DNA of 64,000 nt from FEN-1350 sp964386005 (GTDB lineage Bacteria; Planctomycetota; Phycisphaerae; Sedimentisphaerales; Anaerohalosphaeraceae). Positions 61,776-64,000 of the stretch are shown piece by piece (the stretch's first letter is position 1; every line of letters starts with the position of its first letter). The position numbers and the translations under genes are program-made. The DNA lies in contig CAYLSB010000001.1 in the NCBI GenBank assembly GCA_964386005.1, positions 84,374 to 148,373 of the forward strand. The letters run 5' to 3'. The notes beneath the pieces are model-generated. The model saw only the letters and a program-made list of their open reading frames with translations, was not told the DNA's origin and did not search any database.

Positions 61776-63650
61776 TCAATCCTTGAGCCAATTCGATCCC
61801 AAGATCGCAAAATCTGCAAGATCGACCTTGCCGTCGCCGTTTCCATCTGCCGCACCGGCCGTCTCTGACGAGTCGGCGAGCCAGCGAACCGACAGATACG
61901 ATAGATCATTCATGCTTACACCATTCGGACATGCAAAATCTCCACCATCCGAAAATTCTCTACTTAATCGAGGATAATTAACGCCGCTCCCACACATTCG
62001 CCAGATATCTTCCGTCCCATTGACCGTCTCGCCGACAAAATCCCACCCGGCCCCCGTAAAGGTCGTTTTGGTTTTCATCTGAGACGTTGTTTTTCCCGTA
62101 CCCATGGCGCTTGTGGCTTTCTGCGAGGTCTGCGTGTCCCAGAAATTTCCCGTATCTTCGAAGCCGCTCCCCCCAGTTTTCATGCCGCAAAATCCGCCGA
62201 CGGAGGTCGTCCCCGTCGGTTTTCCCACAGAATAACAACGATGAATCTTGCCACGGTAATTGCTTCCCGCAAAACCTCCAATTCCACGGGTCCCGTTTAT
62301 CATTCCCGAAGCATAACAATCACGAATCGTTCCTCCGTTATTTTCACCGATCAGGCCGCCAAGACACTCGACTCCCGATATGTCGCCTGTGGCGTAACAG
62401 GCAATGAAGGTGCCGGATCGGTTGTACCCGAACAACCCTCCCAAAAATGACCCGCCGCTTACGCTCCCGGTTGCGTAGCTATCGCGGATTGTCGCATAGG
62501 ATTGACTTAGCAATCCGTTGGCGCCGCATAAGCCACCGAGGTAATTGGACGACACTCCGGCCGATACCGCCCCGGCAGCATAACATCGGCTGATCGTCCC
62601 CTCGCTGACATATCCGCACAGGCCGCCGAGATAGGTTGATCCTGTCTCCCCGATTACAGGGCCGCCAGCGAAGCAATCCTCAATCCGGCCTGCAAAAGTC
62701 TCTCCAATCAGGCCGCCGAGATTTTCTCCCCCCCGGATTGAACCGGTCGCATGGGAATTCCGGATCGTGCCATATTCGTTGTGTCCGCACAGACCCCCGG
62801 AGCCACTGCCGGTTACGTCGCCTGCGGCTGAACAATCGTCGATCGCGCCGTACGAATTATATCCGCATAAACCCCCGCTGCTCCCGCCCCAAACGAATCC
62901 AACGGCATGACTTCGCAGGATCGTTCCATGGTCATTCTTACCGCACAGGCCGCCCGCCATCCCCGCGATGATCTCGCCGTTGGCATAACAATCGCGGATG
63001 GTACCGGTATTGATTCCGCACAAGCCGCCGAAATTCTTCGCATATTTTCCGCCTTCGAGATCCACCATAGCGGTACAACCGGCGATCTCGCCGCCGTAAT
63101 TCTCTCCGCACAAACCCCCGAATACTTCCGAAGAGTCCCCCGGCCCCATAACCAGGCCTTCAATGCTGCAGTCGTGGATCAAACCGTTCTCATTCCACCC
63201 GCACAAGCCCCCGACAATATCGTGTCCTGTGACAGAAACATTTTCTACCTGCAGGTTGCCAATCTCGGCCCCGTTCCCGACGAAACCAAACAGGCCGACA
63301 TAATCCTGGCCCGGCAGGTTGATCACCACATTGCGGAGAATATGATCTTGACCGTCGAATACGCCGATAAATGGCGTTCCCTGAAAACTCCCGGTCGTAT
63401 TGGTATCAGGTGCAACCGGAGTCAGCGGCGTTTCCTCGAAGTCGATGTCATTGACTAACACAAAGTGACTGTCCCAGTCGGCCGAAGTGGCGATCAATTC
63501 CTGCCAATCGGCGACGGTGGAGATTTTGTAGGGATCCTCCGTCGTGCCCGAGCCGCCGGAATAGGTACCGGCGAAGATGACGGCCGAAAGGATTGTCATC
63601 AACCCAAAGAATGCCGCTCCGTTGGCGAAAACCGATGTGGATCGGTTCAT
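61776..63650 (-). CDS. Secreted GLUG-repeat protein with dockerin-like C-terminus
   Basis: 624 aa. Signal peptide (MNRSTSVFANGAAFFG...), GLUG solenoid (about 30-525), dockerin-like end (CPNGVSMNDLSYLSVRWL; NGDGKVDLADFAILGSNWL). N-terminal block DWQELIATSADWDSHFVL and the end are nearly the same as in the previous gene, so the two are tandem duplicates. The start at 63650 has AGGAGG upstream and a consensus-like promoter (63679-63707) just behind it. Confidence 0.85.
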   Translation of the reverse strand: MNRSTSVFANGAAFFGLMTILSAVIFAGTYSGGSGTTEDPYKISTVADWQELIATSADWDSHFVLVNDIDFEETPLTPVAPDTNTTGSFQGTPFIGVFDGQDHILRNVVINLPGQDYVGLFGFVGNGAEIGNLQVENVSVTGHDIVGGLCGWNENGLIHDCSIEGLVMGPGDSSEVFGGLCGENYGGEIAGCTAMVDLEGGKYAKNFGGLCGINTGTIRDCYANGEIIAGMAGGLCGKNDHGTILRSHAVGFVWGGSSGGLCGYNSYGAIDDCSAAGDVTGSGSGGLCGHNEYGTIRNSHATGSIRGGENLGGLIGETFAGRIEDCFAGGPVIGETGSTYLGGLCGYVSEGTISRCYAAGAVSAGVSSNYLGGLCGANGLLSQSYATIRDSYATGSVSGGSFLGGLFGYNRSGTFIACYATGDISGVECLGGLIGENNGGTIRDCYASGMINGTRGIGGFAGSNYRGKIHRCYSVGKPTGTTSVGGFCGMKTGGSGFEDTGNFWDTQTSQKATSAMGTGKTTSQMKTKTTFTGAGWDFVGETVNGTEDIWRMCGSGVNYPRLSREFSDGGDFACPNGVSMNDLSYLSVRWLADSSETAGAADGNGDGKVDLADFAILGSNWLKD

Positions 63651-63678
63651 GGCAAACCTCCTATAAAAAGACCCCTCC

Positions 63679-63707
63679 ATTATCTCAGAAAAACCAAACC
63701 AAGTCAA
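63679..63707 (-). promoter_or_regulatory. Promoter of the GLUG gene at the right end
   Basis: On the minus strand TTGACT (63702-63707), 17-nt spacer, GATAAT (63679-63684); start near 63672, leader of about 20 nt. Confidence 0.75.
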
Positions 63708-63737
63708 TCCGGAATATTACCGATATCCGCAAAAATG

Positions 63738-64000
63738 TAGGGGCGGATGGCGTCCGCCCTTATTACGAATGCATGGTTGATTCAATCGGGCACACGCCGT
63801 GTGCCCCTACCGGCCGCAAACGGCACAACTCATCCGCCTCACTTCTTTCGGCGGCTGCCACCCGATTCGTCGGGGCGGATGGCGTCCGCCCTTATTACGA
63901 ATGCATGGTTGATTCAATCGGGCACACACCGTGTGCCCCTACCGGCCGCAAACGGCACAACTCATCCGCCTCACTTCTTTCGGCGGCTGCCACCCGATTC
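63738..64000. repeat. Tandem 132-bp repeat carrying GGGGCGGATGGCGTCCGCCC and GGGCACACGCCGTGTGCCC palindromes
   Basis: Copy 1 starts at about 63740 and copy 2 at about 63872; they agree at nearly every base (CGCCG in the first palindrome pair versus CACCG in the second) and copy 2 runs into the window end. The same two palindromes occur at 47391 and 52293-52347. No gene is seen here. Confidence 0.9.

Overview
This is an assembled scaffold segment (it contains a run of 100 Ns at 7678-7777) that most likely comes from an anaerobic planctomycete of the class Phycisphaerae. The assignment rests on gene content only. The markers are several Tat-exported Gfo/Idh/MocA oxidoreductases beside a DUF1080 protein, many very large secreted proteins with GLUG repeats and C-terminal dockerin-like tags, and abundant short palindromic repeats. 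No tRNA, rRNA or CRISPR array was seen.

Layout. 1-61: start of a leftward gene behind a consensus sigma70 promoter. 326-6035: a tight hypF-C-D-E-A-B operon for [NiFe]-hydrogenase maturation; no hydrogenase subunits are in the window. 6117-7346: a lipoprotein of DUF6786 type. 7447-8338: an array of alternating hairpins (REP/BIME-like) around an IS200/RAYT-type Y1 transposase, with the assembly gap inside the array. 8435-17311 (minus): a sugar-catabolic cluster of three Tat-exported Gfo/Idh oxidoreductases, one cytoplasmic Gfo/Idh enzyme, a TIM-barrel epimerase/isomerase, an MFS transporter and a two-domain DUF1080 protein. This set matches the C3-oxidation (3-keto-glycoside) route for glycan cleavage. 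17530-18396: prmC. 18400-23273 (minus): a housekeeping operon ffh, a 103-residue protein, rpsP, trmD, rplS, yraN, then tatD and two unlisted micro membrane proteins. 23416-27279: the ilvB-ilvN-ilvC branched-chain amino acid operon, with a strong promoter and a fragmentary second copy of the ilvB start joined in frame. 27373-35065: a lipoprotein, a parvulin-type isomerase, a LolD/MacB-type ATPase with a giant FtsX-type permease, and a LarA-like protein whose N-terminal region is interrupted in frame by a palindromic repeat element. 35066-37210: a lone terminase-like ATPase/nuclease and a small membrane protein, the latter bracketed by inverted copies of the same repeat family.

37641-63650 (all minus) is an accessory surface/secretome island of thirteen secreted proteins. 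It holds one LamG protein, three CARDB paralogues, one TolB-like propeller/PPC protein, five GLUG proteins (one with a sulfatase-modifying-factor domain, one with a laminin-B-like end, one with a KPxIYLYP...EWG domain), a tiny dockerin-bearing protein, a collagen/tail-fibre-like protein and a protein with a possible phage tail-tube (gp19-like) domain. Eleven of the thirteen carry the same style of dockerin-like Ca-binding repeat, while no cohesin is visible. Intergenic spaces here are filled with several families of palindromic repeats.

Items most worth a second look: the 3-keto-sugar cluster; the SRP M-domain-like miniprotein after ffh; the twin micro membrane proteins; the duplicated ilvB N-terminus; the palindromic element that inserts into genes without breaking the frame; the lone terminase; and the secreted tail-tube/tail-fibre-like pair within the dockerin-tagged island. 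All functions are inferred by reading the sequence; no database search was run.
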